Source of the DNA: Actinoplanes ianthinogenes
Lineage (GTDB): Bacteria > Actinomycetota > Actinomycetes > Mycobacteriales > Micromonosporaceae
DNA length: 64,000 nucleotides
Direction of reading: 5' to 3'
NCBI RefSeq assembly: GCF_018324205.1
Contig: NZ_AP023356.1
Span: 4,605,501-4,669,500, forward strand
Shown here: positions 16,464 to 24,982 of the stretch, one piece after another
How the letters are laid out: each line of letters opens with the position of its first letter
Position numbering within the stretch: the stretch's first letter is position 1
Position numbers and translations under genes: made by a program
Notes under the pieces: model-generated
Databases searched by the model: none
What the model was told of the DNA's origin: nothing
The model's input: the letters and a program-made list of their open reading frames with translations, nothing else

Positions 16464-17297
16464 TCAGCTCGTTCGTAGTTCGGCTACGGCGCATTTGACG
16501 CTGCCGCCGCCGCGCTTGAGCTCGGAGAGGTCGACGTGCACGGGCTGGTAGCCGGCGTCGCGGACCTTGCGGCCCATGCCGATCGCGTCGGTGTTGAGGA
16601 TCACATGGCGGCCGTCGCTGACCAGGTTGAGGCCGAACGCCTCGGCGTCCGCCCGGTCGGCCAGCACGGCGTCCGGGAAGAGCTGGGCGAGCACCCGCTG
16701 GGAGGCCTCGGAGAAGGCGCCCGGGTAGTAGGTGACGTGCCGGTCGTCGAGCGCGGCGAGCGCGGTGTCCAGGTGGTAGAACGCCGGGTCGACCAGCCGC
16801 AGCGAGATCACCGGGCGGCCCAGCACCTCCTGCGCCTCGGCGTGCGCGGCCGGGTCGGTGCGGAAGCCGTAACCGGCCAGCACGATGCCGCCGTACGCCG
16901 CGGGCAGGTACGCGAAGTCGCCCTCACCCTCGTTGACGTGCTCGGGAGCGAAGAACGTCCAGTTGCCGGCGCTCTCGTAGAACGACCGGTGGGCGACGGC
17001 CTCGTCGGCGCGCTGCGGGTACAGGAAACGGGCGCCGTAGACCGCGCCGTCCACGGAGAACGCGCCGTTCGCCGAGTAGACCATGTCGGGCAGGCCCGGG
17101 CGGGCGTCCAGCACGTGCACCTCGTGACCGAGATTGACCAGGGTGCTGCGGAGCGACTCCCACTGCGTCAGCGCCCGGCCGGCGTCCACCGCGACGGTGG
17201 TGTCCATCCACGGGTTGATCGCGTACTCGACCGTGAAGTGCTTCGGGGGGCACATCAGATATGTACGCTTTCGCGGCAATCGCTCCAGGTGGCTCAT
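16464..17297 (-). CDS. dimethylargininase / DDAH-type amidinohydrolase
   Basis: A 277-residue member of the amidinotransferase fold (DDAH branch). Landmarks are LMCPPKHFTVEYAINPWM, MVYSANGAFSVDG, GEGDFAYLP, the catalytic His in DPAFYHLDTALAAL, and the nucleophilic Cys in the closing GGGSVKCAVAEL. The family hydrolyses methylated arginines or arginine-like substrates to citrulline; some members act in arginine or ornithine catabolism. It is divergent from an Lrp-family regulator with about 70 bp between start codons, suggesting that regulator controls it. The exact substrate is not determined by sequence. Confidence 0.88.
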   Translation of the reverse strand: MSHLERLPRKRTYLMCPPKHFTVEYAINPWMDTTVAVDAGRALTQWESLRSTLVNLGHEVHVLDARPGLPDMVYSANGAFSVDGAVYGARFLYPQRADEAVAHRSFYESAGNWTFFAPEHVNEGEGDFAYLPAAYGGIVLAGYGFRTDPAAHAEAQEVLGRPVISLRLVDPAFYHLDTALAALDDRHVTYYPGAFSEASQRVLAQLFPDAVLADRADAEAFGLNLVSDGRHVILNTDAIGMGRKVRDAGYQPVHVDLSELKRGGGSVKCAVAELRTS

Positions 17298-17365
17298 GAG
17301 GATTTAGCGTAGGTAGGCTGCGATGCGTCAAACAGCTCTAAACCTTGCTCCTCGGAGGCGAATCG

Positions 17366-17818
17366 TTGCAGATGGACGCCGTCGACCAGCGAATCATTGC
17401 GTTGCTCGTGGCGGACGCCCGCGCTTCGTATGCGGAGATCGGGGCCAAGGTCTCGCTCTCGGCTCCGGCCGTGAAACGCCGGGTGGACCGCCTGCGGGCG
17501 GCCGGAGTGATCAAGGGGTTCACCGCGGTGGTGGATCCGGCCGCGGTGGGGTGGACGACCGAGGCCTTCGTCGAGCTGTTCTGCACCGGGCGGACCACAC
17601 CGGCGCAGATCACGGTGGCCACCCGGCGGCACCCCGAGGTGGTCGGGGCATACACCGTCTCGGGGCAGGCGGACGCGCTGGTGCACCTGCGAGCGGCCGA
17701 TATCGGTCATTTGGAGCAGGCACTGGAGCGGCTGCGCGCCGAGCCGTTCGTGACCTCGACGCGCAGCATGATCGTGCTGTCCCGGCTGGTGGAGACGCCG
17801 ACCGGGGTGCCGTTCTAG
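17366..17818 (+). CDS. Lrp/AsnC-family transcriptional regulator
   Basis: A 150-residue Lrp/AsnC protein: N-terminal helix-turn-helix (DQRIIALLVADARASYAEIGAKVSLSAPAVKRRVDRL) and C-terminal RAM/ACT-like ligand domain (VVGAYTVSGQADALVHLRA). TTG 17366 is preferred because GGAGG (17354-17358) is 7 bp upstream; ATG 17372 would be 13 bp away. It lies back-to-back with the dimethylargininase gene and probably controls it in response to an amino acid such as arginine or ornithine (inference from arrangement). Its 3' end overlaps the convergent YbjN-like gene by 4 bp. Confidence 0.92.
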   Translation: MQMDAVDQRIIALLVADARASYAEIGAKVSLSAPAVKRRVDRLRAAGVIKGFTAVVDPAAVGWTTEAFVELFCTGRTTPAQITVATRRHPEVVGAYTVSGQADALVHLRAADIGHLEQALERLRAEPFVTSTRSMIVLSRLVETPTGVPF

Positions 17819-18897
17819 AGATACATCCCGGTGCGGTGCTCGCCCTCGTTTTTCGGGGAGGCGGGCTTGTCGCCCTCGCCGAAGAAGCGCTTGCCGCCGA
17901 ACTCGCCGTGCAGCCGGTCGTCCAGCTCGTCGGCGAGTCCGGTCATCACCTGCACCGCCAGCATCAGGTGGGTCGGCTGGAAATTGCGGCCGAAGACCGG
18001 GATGGAGGCCCACACCGTGTCCTGCGCGCAGTACAGCCGGCCGATCGGCATCCTGTTCGTCAGCTCGGACAGCTTCACGTAGAGCTGCTCGGTCGGCTCG
18101 ACCTCGGTCAGGATCGGCGAGAAGACGTCGACCAGCGGCGGGTTGTCCCGGACCCGGACGAACACCATCGCGGAGCCGGCCCGGATGCCGATGTCCCCGT
18201 CCGCGTCGACCTGGAGCTGGTCGATCGTCGTCTTCGACATGGTGGCGACCACCGTGCGCACCCGCTCCTCGAGCGGCACCAGGTCGTCGGCCGCCGAGGA
18301 GCCCATCGCCTCGGCCAGCGCCCGCTCGTCGTCGAGACCGCCCAGGCCGATCCCGTCCAGCCCCGGCTCCTGCCGGGCGGTGGCCAGCGGGCCCACCTCG
18401 AGCGGCTCGTCCTCGGCGTCGTGCGCCAGGTAGACCAGGAAGGCCGGGTGCGGGGCGCCGTAGACGTCGCGCAGGGTGCGGGAGATCGTGGCGGCCAGCG
18501 GGGTCGCCTTGGCCTGCTCGGAGCGCAGGCCGAAGGAGTCACCGGAACCGGCCAGCACGCCCGGCGGCGACCAGCCGAGCGCCACCATGTCGGCGACGGT
18601 GGCCCGGTCCATCCGGAACTCGGGCGGCAGACCGGCGTTGCCCACCGCGAGCGCCTCGACCACTCCGGCGTCCAGCACGCGGATGCTGACCGAGTAGACC
18701 GCGGAGCCGGTGCCGGACGCGGTCGGATCCAGGGTCAGGTCGACCTGGGCGCCGGACGGCAGGGCGGCCAGCACGCCGGCCAGGGCGCCGGCGAACTCGC
18801 GCCAGGCCTCGGTGACCTTGGCCCGTAGGTCGGCCGTGGTCGGTTCGTCGAGCAACACACCCTCGGACGAATCGCCCGCCGCGGCTTCTGCCGTCAT
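17815..18897 (-). CDS. YbjN/TY-Chap-like protein with a Bpa-like TGMYL C-terminus
   Basis: A 360-residue soluble protein. Residues 20-120 include VTEAWREFAGALAGVLAALP and VDLTLDPTASGTGSAVYSVSIRVLD. Residues 225-335 resemble the YbjN / type III secretion chaperone-like fold: IDQLQVDADGDIGIRAGSAMVFVRVRD, SPILTEVEPTEQLYVKLSELTNRMPIGRLYC and HLMLAVQVMTGLADELDDRLHGEFGG. The last residues are EHRTGMYL. Bpa, 1.5 kb away on the same strand, ends in RPTGQYL. The shared T-G-x-Y-L end fits the hydrophobic-Tyr-X motif that docks regulators on the proteasome; docking by this protein is a hypothesis. GGAGGTG precedes ATG 18897. Confidence 0.82.
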   Translation of the reverse strand: MTAEAAAGDSSEGVLLDEPTTADLRAKVTEAWREFAGALAGVLAALPSGAQVDLTLDPTASGTGSAVYSVSIRVLDAGVVEALAVGNAGLPPEFRMDRATVADMVALGWSPPGVLAGSGDSFGLRSEQAKATPLAATISRTLRDVYGAPHPAFLVYLAHDAEDEPLEVGPLATARQEPGLDGIGLGGLDDERALAEAMGSSAADDLVPLEERVRTVVATMSKTTIDQLQVDADGDIGIRAGSAMVFVRVRDNPPLVDVFSPILTEVEPTEQLYVKLSELTNRMPIGRLYCAQDTVWASIPVFGRNFQPTHLMLAVQVMTGLADELDDRLHGEFGGKRFFGEGDKPASPKNEGEHRTGMYL

Positions 18898-18960
18898 GAT
18901 CGCACCTCCGTTCCCGTCACCCTATCGAGCGCGGCTGTGCTGTGAACGCCCCTCCCGCGG

Positions 18961-19197
18961 TCAGGAATCCCTGGACCAGGAGAGGGCCAGAGCGCTGATC
19001 TTCGCGGCGGCCTCGGCCGGGTCCGCTCCGCGTCCCACGGCCAGCCCCATGAGGTACGACGTGAGCGGCGCCGCCGGCCGGAGCACGTTGTGCGCGACGT
19101 CCCGGGTGACGTCCAGCACCACCGGGACCGCCAGCTCCTCCGGCTGCACACCGAGCTCGGCCGCGGCGGCCTCGACCCAGTCGTCCAGCTCGCTCAT
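18961..19197 (-). CDS. DUF6457 family small protein
   Basis: A 78-residue helical protein starting MSELDDWVEAAAAELGVQP and containing VVLDVTRDVAHNVLRPAAPLTSYLMGLAVGRG. I recognise the actinobacterial DUF6457 pattern, commonly found just after the mobA-type nucleotidyltransferase gene. ATG 19197 overlaps the upstream mobA stop (ATGA), so the two are translationally coupled. This context suggests a role in molybdenum-cofactor handling, but no biochemical function is known to me. Confidence 0.82.
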   Translation of the reverse strand: MSELDDWVEAAAAELGVQPEELAVPVVLDVTRDVAHNVLRPAAPLTSYLMGLAVGRGADPAEAAAKISALALSWSRDS

Positions 19198-19793
19198 CTC
19201 GCCCACTCCTCCGCGGTCCGCAGGTCGTCGTCGGTGTCGCAGTCGAACCAGGGCGGCGGGCCGGGCCGGCGCCAGGACACCTCGGCGACCCGGAGCTGCT
19301 CGATCAGCTCCCGCACCGGCGCGCCGTGCAGGCCGCCGCGCTGGGCGGCGAGCCGGTCGATCGCCGCGCGCAGGGCAGCGGTGCGCCACACCCCGCAGAG
19401 GATCTGCAACCGTCCGTCGGTGTCCCGGTAGACCGCGCCCTCCATCGGCGCCGACTCCATGGTCAGGCGCAGCACGTCGATCGCCTCGCCGGTGAGGAAC
19501 GGCAGGTCGGCGGCGAGCAGGGCGGTGTACGCGATCTGCTCGGGCACCAGCGCCAGCCCCGCCGCGGCCGCCGCGACCGGACCACCGCCGGGCGGCTCCT
19601 CCCGGGTCACATGCACCGGAACGGGCAGGTCGGCGGGCACCTTGCCGACCACCACGCGCGGATCGGCGTCGTGCACCGCGGCCAGCACCCGGGTCAGCAT
19701 CGACTGGCCGGCGACGGCCAGCGTCGGCTTGTCCGCACCGCCCATCCGCCGCGCCGCACCACCGGCCAGGACCACCGCCGCAAATCCCCCCAC
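19194..19793 (-). CDS. mobA: molybdenum cofactor guanylyltransferase
   Basis: A 199-residue nucleotidyltransferase: FAAVVLAGGAARRMGGADKP at the N-terminus (GTP-binding loop), PPGGGPVAAAAAGL, and LLAADLPFLTGEAIDVL with the metal-binding DLP motif. MobA attaches GMP to molybdopterin to make the bis-MGD cofactor of enzymes such as formate dehydrogenase and nitrate reductase. GTG 19793 gives the family-typical start; GTG 19832 would add 13 residues. It overlaps the DUF6457 gene downstream and is divergent from fdhD, which acts on the same class of enzymes. Confidence 0.9.
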   Translation of the reverse strand: MGGFAAVVLAGGAARRMGGADKPTLAVAGQSMLTRVLAAVHDADPRVVVGKVPADLPVPVHVTREEPPGGGPVAAAAAGLALVPEQIAYTALLAADLPFLTGEAIDVLRLTMESAPMEGAVYRDTDGRLQILCGVWRTAALRAAIDRLAAQRGGLHGAPVRELIEQLRVAEVSWRRPGPPPWFDCDTDDDLRTAEEWAR

Positions 19794-19867
19794 GTGAGTA
19801 CCGTATCCCGAGCCGCCGGTGAGCGTGACCACGCGCTCAGACAGTAGGGGGTCGTAAGCTCCGGGCC

Positions 19868-20698
19868 ATGGCGAGGAGCACTACCCGGCGGCCGGTGGTC
19901 CGCATCGATCTCGGAGCGTCCCCGGCCGTGAGCCGGCGGCGGCCGGACGAGCTCGCCGCCGAGGAGCCGCTGGAGATCCGGCTGCGCAAGCAGGCGCTGG
20001 CCGTCACCATGCGCACCCCGGGTCACGACATCGACCTGGTGATCGGGTTCCTGCTCGCCGAGGGCGTGATCGGCGGCGCCGAGGACGTGGTCACCGCGCA
20101 GCTCTGCGCCGGGACGGACACCCCGAACACGTACAACGTGGTGGACGTCGTGCTCGGCGAGCACGTGCCGCCGCCGGTCACCGACCCGAGCCGGAACTTC
20201 TACACCACCAGCTCGTGCGGGGTGTGCGGGAAGGCCAGCATCGACGCGGTGCGGACCCGGTCCCGGTTCGACGTCTCCGGCGACCCGCTGCGGATCGCGG
20301 CCGGCGCCCTGGCCGAGCTGCCCGACCGGCTGCGGGCGGCGCAGCGGACCTTCGACCGGACCGGCGGGCTGCACGCGGCCGGGCTGTTCACCGCCGGCGG
20401 CGAGCTGCTGGTGCTGCGCGAGGACGTGGGCCGGCACAACGCGGTGGACAAAGTGCTCGGCTGGGCGGTGCGGGAGGGCCGGTTGCCGCTGGCCGGGCAC
20501 GTGCTGATGGTCTCCGGTCGAGCCAGTTTCGAGCTCACCCAGAAGGCCTGGATGGCCGGGTTGCCGATGCTCGCCGCGGTGTCCGCGCCGAGCACCCTCG
20601 CGGTCGAGCTGGCCGAGGAGGCCGGGATGACGCTGGTCGGCTTCCTGCGCGGGGAGACCATGAACGTGTACGCCGGGGTGGATCGCGTCACGATCTGA
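19868..20698 (+). CDS. fdhD: formate dehydrogenase accessory sulfurtransferase
   Basis: A 276-residue FdhD protein: EEPLEIRLRKQALAVTMRTPGHDIDLVIGFLLAEG, the sulfur-carrying cysteine motif TTSSCGVCGKASID near residue 120, and LREDVGRHNAVDKVLGWA, MVSGRASFELTQKAWMAG. FdhD passes sulfur from a desulfurase to the bis-MGD cofactor of formate dehydrogenase. No formate dehydrogenase subunit lies in this window. The divergent neighbour is mobA. ATG 19868 is the only sensible start. Confidence 0.96.
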   Translation: MARSTTRRPVVRIDLGASPAVSRRRPDELAAEEPLEIRLRKQALAVTMRTPGHDIDLVIGFLLAEGVIGGAEDVVTAQLCAGTDTPNTYNVVDVVLGEHVPPPVTDPSRNFYTTSSCGVCGKASIDAVRTRSRFDVSGDPLRIAAGALAELPDRLRAAQRTFDRTGGLHAAGLFTAGGELLVLREDVGRHNAVDKVLGWAVREGRLPLAGHVLMVSGRASFELTQKAWMAGLPMLAAVSAPSTLAVELAEEAGMTLVGFLRGETMNVYAGVDRVTI

Positions 20699-20769
20699 CC
20701 ACGGGACGTTCGAGAACCGTCAACGTTCCGTGTCGATTTATTTTCATCCATGTCCGCGAGGCTGCGGGC

Positions 20770-22419
20770 ATGCCGATCTCACGACGTACCCTGCTGCTGA
20801 GCTCAGCGGCCGGCGCCGCCGGCACCACCACCCTGTGGCCGCTCGCGGCGAGCGCCGCGCCGTACCGGGGACCGCTGCGGGCGGACCCCTTCACCCTCGG
20901 TGTCGCCTCCGGTGACCCGGAGCCGGACGGCTTCGTGCTCTGGACCCGGCTGGCGACCACCCCGCTCGCCGACGACGGTCTCGGCGGCATGCCGGACCGG
21001 ACGATCCGGGTCGACTGGGAACTCGCCGCCGACGAGCGGTTCCGCCGCGTCGTCCGCCGGGGCTCGGTGGCCGCCCGGCCGGAGTCGGCGCACGCCGTGC
21101 ACGTGGAACTGAACGGGCTGCTGCCGGGGCGGGAGTACTTCTACCGCTTCCACGCCGAGAAGCACACGTCCCCGGTCGGGCGGACCCGGACCACGCCGCC
21201 GCGGTGGGCCACGGGCGGTTCGCTGGCCATGTCGTTCGTCTCGTGCTCGCAGTACGAGCACGGGTACTTCACCGCGTACCGCCGGCTGGCCGAGGACGAG
21301 CCGGAGTTGATCCTGCACCTGGGCGACTACCAGTACGAGTACCAGGCCGGCGTCTATGTGGCGCCGACCGGTAACCCGCGCGACCACCAGGGGCCGGAGA
21401 CCGTGACGCTGGCCAATTACCGGCAGCGGCACGCGCAGTACAAGACCGACCCGGACCTCCAGGCCGCGCACGCGGTGGCGCCGTGGGCGGTGGTCTTCGA
21501 CGACCACGAGGTGGAGAACAACTGGGCCGACGAGGTGCCCGAGCAGCCCGACCCGAACTTCCTGGCGCGCCGGGCAGCCGCGTTCCAGGCGTACTACGAG
21601 AACATGCCGCTGCGCCGGACCTCGATCCCGCGCGGCATCGACATGCAGCTGTACCGGCGGCTCCGGTGGGGGCGGCTGGCCACCTTCCACATGCTCGACA
21701 CCCGGCAGTTCCGGGACGACCAGGGCTGCGGGGACGGGTACAAGGACTGCCCGGCCGCGATCGACCCGGCCCGCTCGATCACCGGGGCCGAGCAGGAGGC
21801 CTGGCTGCTCGACGGGTTCCACCGGTCGGCGGCGCGCTGGGACATCCTCGGGCAGCAGGTCTTTTTCGGCCAGCGGGACAACAACGCCGGGCCGCAGAAG
21901 GTGCTCAGCATGGACTCCTGGGACGGATACCAGGCGTCCCGGCAGCGGATCACCCAGGGCTGGGTGGACGCGCGCGTGCGCAACCCCGTCGTGCTCACCG
22001 GGGACGTGCACGCGCACTGGGCCGACGAGCTGAAACTCGATTACGACGATCCGACCTCGCGGACGGTCGGCACCGAGCTGGTCTGCTCGTCGATCACGTC
22101 GACCGGGGACGGCGCCGACGTGCCGAGCGGGACGCACCTGTGGGCGGCCTGGAACCCGCACCTGAAGTTTTACAACAACCAGCGAGGATACGTCCGGACC
22201 CGGATCACGCCGGACTCGCTGACCGCGGACTTCGTGGTGCTGCCCTACGTCAGCAGGCCGGGTGCGGCCGCGCACACCCGGGCCAGCTTCGTGATCGAGG
22301 ACCGGGTGCCGGGTCTCACCAAGATCGCCGACAACCCGACGCCGGGCGCGACGCCGCTCGCGAAGGCGGCCGACGATCTGGGCGCCGCGACCGTGCGGCA
22401 GGAGACCGAGCGGCCCTGA
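20770..22419 (+). CDS. phoD: secreted alkaline phosphatase D (PhoD-type)
   Basis: A 549-residue protein with a Tat signal (SRRTLLLSSAAGAAGTTTLW, cleavage after ASA), then the PhoD N-terminal domain (FTLGVASGDPEPDGFVLWTRL) and the metallophosphatase core: SFVSCSQYEHGYFTAYR, LHLGDYQYEYQ, VVFDDHEVENNWADE, WDILGQQVFF, and VVLTGDVHAHWADELK. These hold the Fe/Ca ligands of PhoD phosphomono- and diesterases. It is exported folded and releases phosphate from organic phosphate or teichoic acid. ATG 20770 is set by the Tat motif. The upstream stretch has no obvious operator. A perfect hairpin follows. Confidence 0.95.
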   Translation: MPISRRTLLLSSAAGAAGTTTLWPLAASAAPYRGPLRADPFTLGVASGDPEPDGFVLWTRLATTPLADDGLGGMPDRTIRVDWELAADERFRRVVRRGSVAARPESAHAVHVELNGLLPGREYFYRFHAEKHTSPVGRTRTTPPRWATGGSLAMSFVSCSQYEHGYFTAYRRLAEDEPELILHLGDYQYEYQAGVYVAPTGNPRDHQGPETVTLANYRQRHAQYKTDPDLQAAHAVAPWAVVFDDHEVENNWADEVPEQPDPNFLARRAAAFQAYYENMPLRRTSIPRGIDMQLYRRLRWGRLATFHMLDTRQFRDDQGCGDGYKDCPAAIDPARSITGAEQEAWLLDGFHRSAARWDILGQQVFFGQRDNNAGPQKVLSMDSWDGYQASRQRITQGWVDARVRNPVVLTGDVHAHWADELKLDYDDPTSRTVGTELVCSSITSTGDGADVPSGTHLWAAWNPHLKFYNNQRGYVRTRITPDSLTADFVVLPYVSRPGAAAHTRASFVIEDRVPGLTKIADNPTPGATPLAKAADDLGAATVRQETERP

Positions 22420-22426
22420 GCCCGGT

Positions 22427-22455
22427 GGGCCGGCCGGGTGTCGCCCGGCCGGCCC
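22427..22455. terminator. hairpin terminator between convergent phoD and the DUF4192 gene
   Basis: Perfect 12-bp arms GGGCCGGCCGGG (22427-22438) and CCCGGCCGGCCC (22444-22455) with a 5-nt loop. It fills nearly the whole 38-bp gap and can serve both strands. Confidence 0.85.
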
Positions 22456-22457
22456 GC

Positions 22458-23465
22458 TCATCCGCGCCTCCGCCGCGGTGCGGTCGGCAGCACCATGTGC
22501 GGGGCCAGCCCGAAACCCAGCACGTTGTGCAGCAGCTCGGCCAGGTGGTGCCGCGGATCGGCGGCCAGCGCCCGGTCCACCGCGACCCGGGCCAGGGAGC
22601 CACGCCCGGCCCGCCACGCGGTGTAGCCGAGCAGACAGGCCGCGGGCGCCACGTAGGCCGGCTCGACCCGGCGCAGCACGTCGGTCCAGAGCCGGATCCG
22701 CCACTCCTGCGGCGCGACCCGGTCCAGTGCGAAGTCCTCCACCGACCGGTCCACCAGCAGCGCGCCCAGCCAGGCGGTCTCGTCCGGGCTCAGGCTGCCG
22801 CCGGACCGGTAGCACCGCTCGGCGGCCCGGACCGCGTCCCGCCCGTGCTGCCGGACCAGCCGCTCGTAGTCCGCCACGTGCCGGCCACGAGCCAGCAGGC
22901 CGGTGAACCGGCGCCGGGCCCGCTCGGTGGCCCGGACCATCTCGGTGCGCAAGGCCCCGCCGGCCGCGGCCACCTGCGCGGTCAGCTCACTCCGGCTGGG
23001 CAGCGCGACCTGCCCGCGGAAGGTGGCCTCGGCGGCGATCACGCTGTCCGCGGGCAGGCAGGGCCGGCCCTCCGGTGGGCAGCAGGTGCGGTCGCCGCAG
23101 AGGAACGACCACCATCGGCCGTCGGCGACCCGGTAAGCGTCCAGCACCATCACGTCGCGCCGGCGCAGCGCCTCGGCGCAGCGCAGCACCGCGGGGGTGA
23201 CCCGTCTCAGCGGCCCGTATCCGATGACGACCACGGTGCGCACCCGCTGCCGGACGACCGTGTCGGCGACCGTGTCGGCCGGCTCCCAGGCCTCGGCGCC
23301 GGCCGAGAGCGGCGGCGGCAGGCCGTGGCAGAGGGCGAACTCCAGCCGGTTGCCGCGCACGGCGACGACGGCGAGGCTGTCGCTGGGGTGGTAGCCCATC
23401 ACGAACGGCACCATGGCGATGAGCTCGGCGGGCGTACGGATGACGAGGCTGCAGTCGGATGTCAT
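22458..23465 (-). CDS. DUF4192 family protein
   Basis: A 335-residue actinobacterial DUF4192 protein. The N-terminus is diagnostic: VIRTPAELIAMVPFVMGYHPSDSLAVVAVRGNRLEFA, followed by TVVVIGYGPLRRVTPAVLRCAEALRRRDVMVLDAYRVADGRWWS and a CCPPEGRPCL cysteine cluster. The C-terminal half is helical and ends in GYTAWRAGRGSLARVAVDRALAADP. It is cytoplasmic and its function is unknown. A DnaA-box inverted pair lies 52 bp upstream of its ATG (23465), between it and the GNAT gene. Confidence 0.9.
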   Translation of the reverse strand: MTSDCSLVIRTPAELIAMVPFVMGYHPSDSLAVVAVRGNRLEFALCHGLPPPLSAGAEAWEPADTVADTVVRQRVRTVVVIGYGPLRRVTPAVLRCAEALRRRDVMVLDAYRVADGRWWSFLCGDRTCCPPEGRPCLPADSVIAAEATFRGQVALPSRSELTAQVAAAGGALRTEMVRATERARRRFTGLLARGRHVADYERLVRQHGRDAVRAAERCYRSGGSLSPDETAWLGALLVDRSVEDFALDRVAPQEWRIRLWTDVLRRVEPAYVAPAACLLGYTAWRAGRGSLARVAVDRALAADPRHHLAELLHNVLGFGLAPHMVLPTAPRRRRG

Positions 23466-23516
23466 GCCGGGCAGCTTGGCCCGGCCGCCCGGCCCGCCGC
23501 GTGCCTCGTCCGGCCG

Positions 23517-23537
23517 CTGTGGACAGGCCGTCCACAG
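23517..23537. promoter_or_regulatory. inverted pair of DnaA-box-like sites
   Basis: TGTGGACAG (23518-23526) and CCGTCCACA (23528-23536) face each other and form an 8-bp inverted repeat, CTGTGGAC / GTCCACAG. Both match the actinobacterial DnaA-box consensus (T/C)(T/C)(G/A/C)TCCACA. They lie in the short gap upstream of the DUF4192 gene. Confidence 0.55.
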
Positions 23538-23543
23538 GCCGGG

Positions 23544-24047
23544 TCAGTTGCGGAAGGGCAGGCCCTGCAACTCCAGGCCCTCCTGCTGCCAGGCGTGGGT
23601 GTGCCGGTCCAGATCCATGGTCAGCTCGATCGAGGAGACCACGTCGTAGCCGGCCGCGTGCAGGCTGCGGATCGCCTCCACGTTCCGCGAGGACGGGGAG
23701 ATGGTCAGCGAGGTCATGTTCCGCTTTTTCGCCTCGGCGGCGACGTGCTGGAGCAGCCGGCGGCCCACGCCCTTGTGCCGGTGGGTGACCGTGACGACGA
23801 CCGGCTCGACCTCGCCGGCCCGGTTCCGCATGATCAGGCCGACCATCCCGATCACGCCGTCGTCGGCGTGGTCGGCGACCCACAGGCCGCTCAGATCGAG
23901 CCTGGTCAAATACTCCTCGAAGCCGGCGCCACCGTCGTCGTCGGCCTCCCCGTACATCTCGTGCTGCTGCCGGGTGAGCTCGGACCACAGCCGCCGGCCC
24001 GCGGAGTGGTCACTCGGGCGGTACGAACGGACTGCGACAGGGGCCAT
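23544..24047 (-). CDS. GNAT family N-acetyltransferase
   Basis: A 167-residue GNAT protein beginning MAPVAVRSYRPSDHSAGRRLWSEL. Motif A, the acetyl-CoA loop, is VEPVVVTVTHRHKGVGRRLLQHVAAEAKKRN (Q/R-x-x-G-x-G/R variant HKGVGRRLL); motif B is SSRNVEAIRSLHAAGYD. It transfers acetyl groups to an unknown amine. ATG 24047 gives a normal GNAT length. It diverges from the kinase-like gene starting near 24104. Confidence 0.9.
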   Translation of the reverse strand: MAPVAVRSYRPSDHSAGRRLWSELTRQQHEMYGEADDDGGAGFEEYLTRLDLSGLWVADHADDGVIGMVGLIMRNRAGEVEPVVVTVTHRHKGVGRRLLQHVAAEAKKRNMTSLTISPSSRNVEAIRSLHAAGYDVVSSIELTMDLDRHTHAWQQEGLELQGLPFRN

Positions 24048-24103
24048 GCCGACATTTTGCCTCTGAAATGGGATGTCCGTCACCAGAAGAGCAAGATAAC
24101 CGG

Positions 24104-24982
24104 GTGGACATGGCGTATTTGCGCGCGCACCCGGAGCATCTCCCGACATTCCTGACTCACCAGCGGATCCGGGAGACACCGGTACATCGTGGGGTGAGCT
24201 CGGCGTCCCGGCTGACCCTGGACGACGGGACGTCGCTGTTCGCGAAGACGTGGCCGGACGGGGATGCTCCGGCGGGGCTGTTCGCGGCGGAGGCGGCGGG
24301 GTTGCGCTGGTTGCGCGAGGCGGGGGCGGTTGCCGTACCGGAAATTCTTGTCGCCCTGCCCGAGATGATCGCGATGGAATGGGTCGAACCGGGTGATGGT
24401 GGCCGGCAGGCCGCCGAAGAATTTGGGCGCGGCCTGGCCGCGCTGCATCGCCGTGGGGCGGAGGCGTTCGGCGCGCCGTGGACGGGGTGGATCGGGCCGT
24501 TGCCGCTGGACAACACGCCGTCTCCGGGGCCGTGGGGCGCCTGGTTCGCGGAGCGGCGGCTGCTTCCCTACCTGCGGATCTCGGTCGATCGCGGTGCGCT
24601 GTCCGGCGGCGACGCCGCGGTGGTCGAGGAGGTCATCAAGGGCATTGACGGGTACGGCGGGGAGGAGCCGCCGGCCCGGATCCATGGTGACCTGTGGCCG
24701 GGGAACGTGTTGTGGGGTGCGGACGGGCGGGGGTGGCTCGTTGATCCGGCGGCTCATGGCGGGCATCGGGAGACGGATCTGGCGACGCTCGGGTTGTTCG
24801 GTGGGGTGTCCTGGTTGGACGTGATCCTCGCGGCTTATCAGGAGGAGTGGGCGCTCGGGGACGGGTGGCGGGGGCGGGTGCCGTTGCATCGGCTGCACCT
24901 GTTGCTCGTGCATACGGCGGCTTTTGGAGCGGGGTATCGCGGGGCGGTCCGGGAGGCCGCTGAGGCGGTGCTCCGCGGATAG
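24104..24982 (+). CDS. fructosamine kinase / phosphotransferase-like protein
   Basis: A roughly 292-residue small-molecule kinase of the fructosamine kinase branch. Visible are SSASRLTLDDGTSLFAKTWPDG (nucleotide-binding strands with Lys), VPEILVALPEMIAMEWVEPGDGG, GRGLAALHRRG, the catalytic ARIHGDLWPGNVLW (HGDxxxxN) and the metal-binding VDPAAHGGHRETDLATL. Family members phosphorylate ketosamines for deglycation. The start is uncertain between GTG 24104 and ATG 24110, neither with a good ribosome-binding site. It is followed by a 63-bp repeat array. Confidence 0.85.
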   Translation: MDMAYLRAHPEHLPTFLTHQRIRETPVHRGVSSASRLTLDDGTSLFAKTWPDGDAPAGLFAAEAAGLRWLREAGAVAVPEILVALPEMIAMEWVEPGDGGRQAAEEFGRGLAALHRRGAEAFGAPWTGWIGPLPLDNTPSPGPWGAWFAERRLLPYLRISVDRGALSGGDAAVVEEVIKGIDGYGGEEPPARIHGDLWPGNVLWGADGRGWLVDPAAHGGHRETDLATLGLFGGVSWLDVILAAYQEEWALGDGWRGRVPLHRLHLLLVHTAAFGAGYRGAVREAAEAVLRG

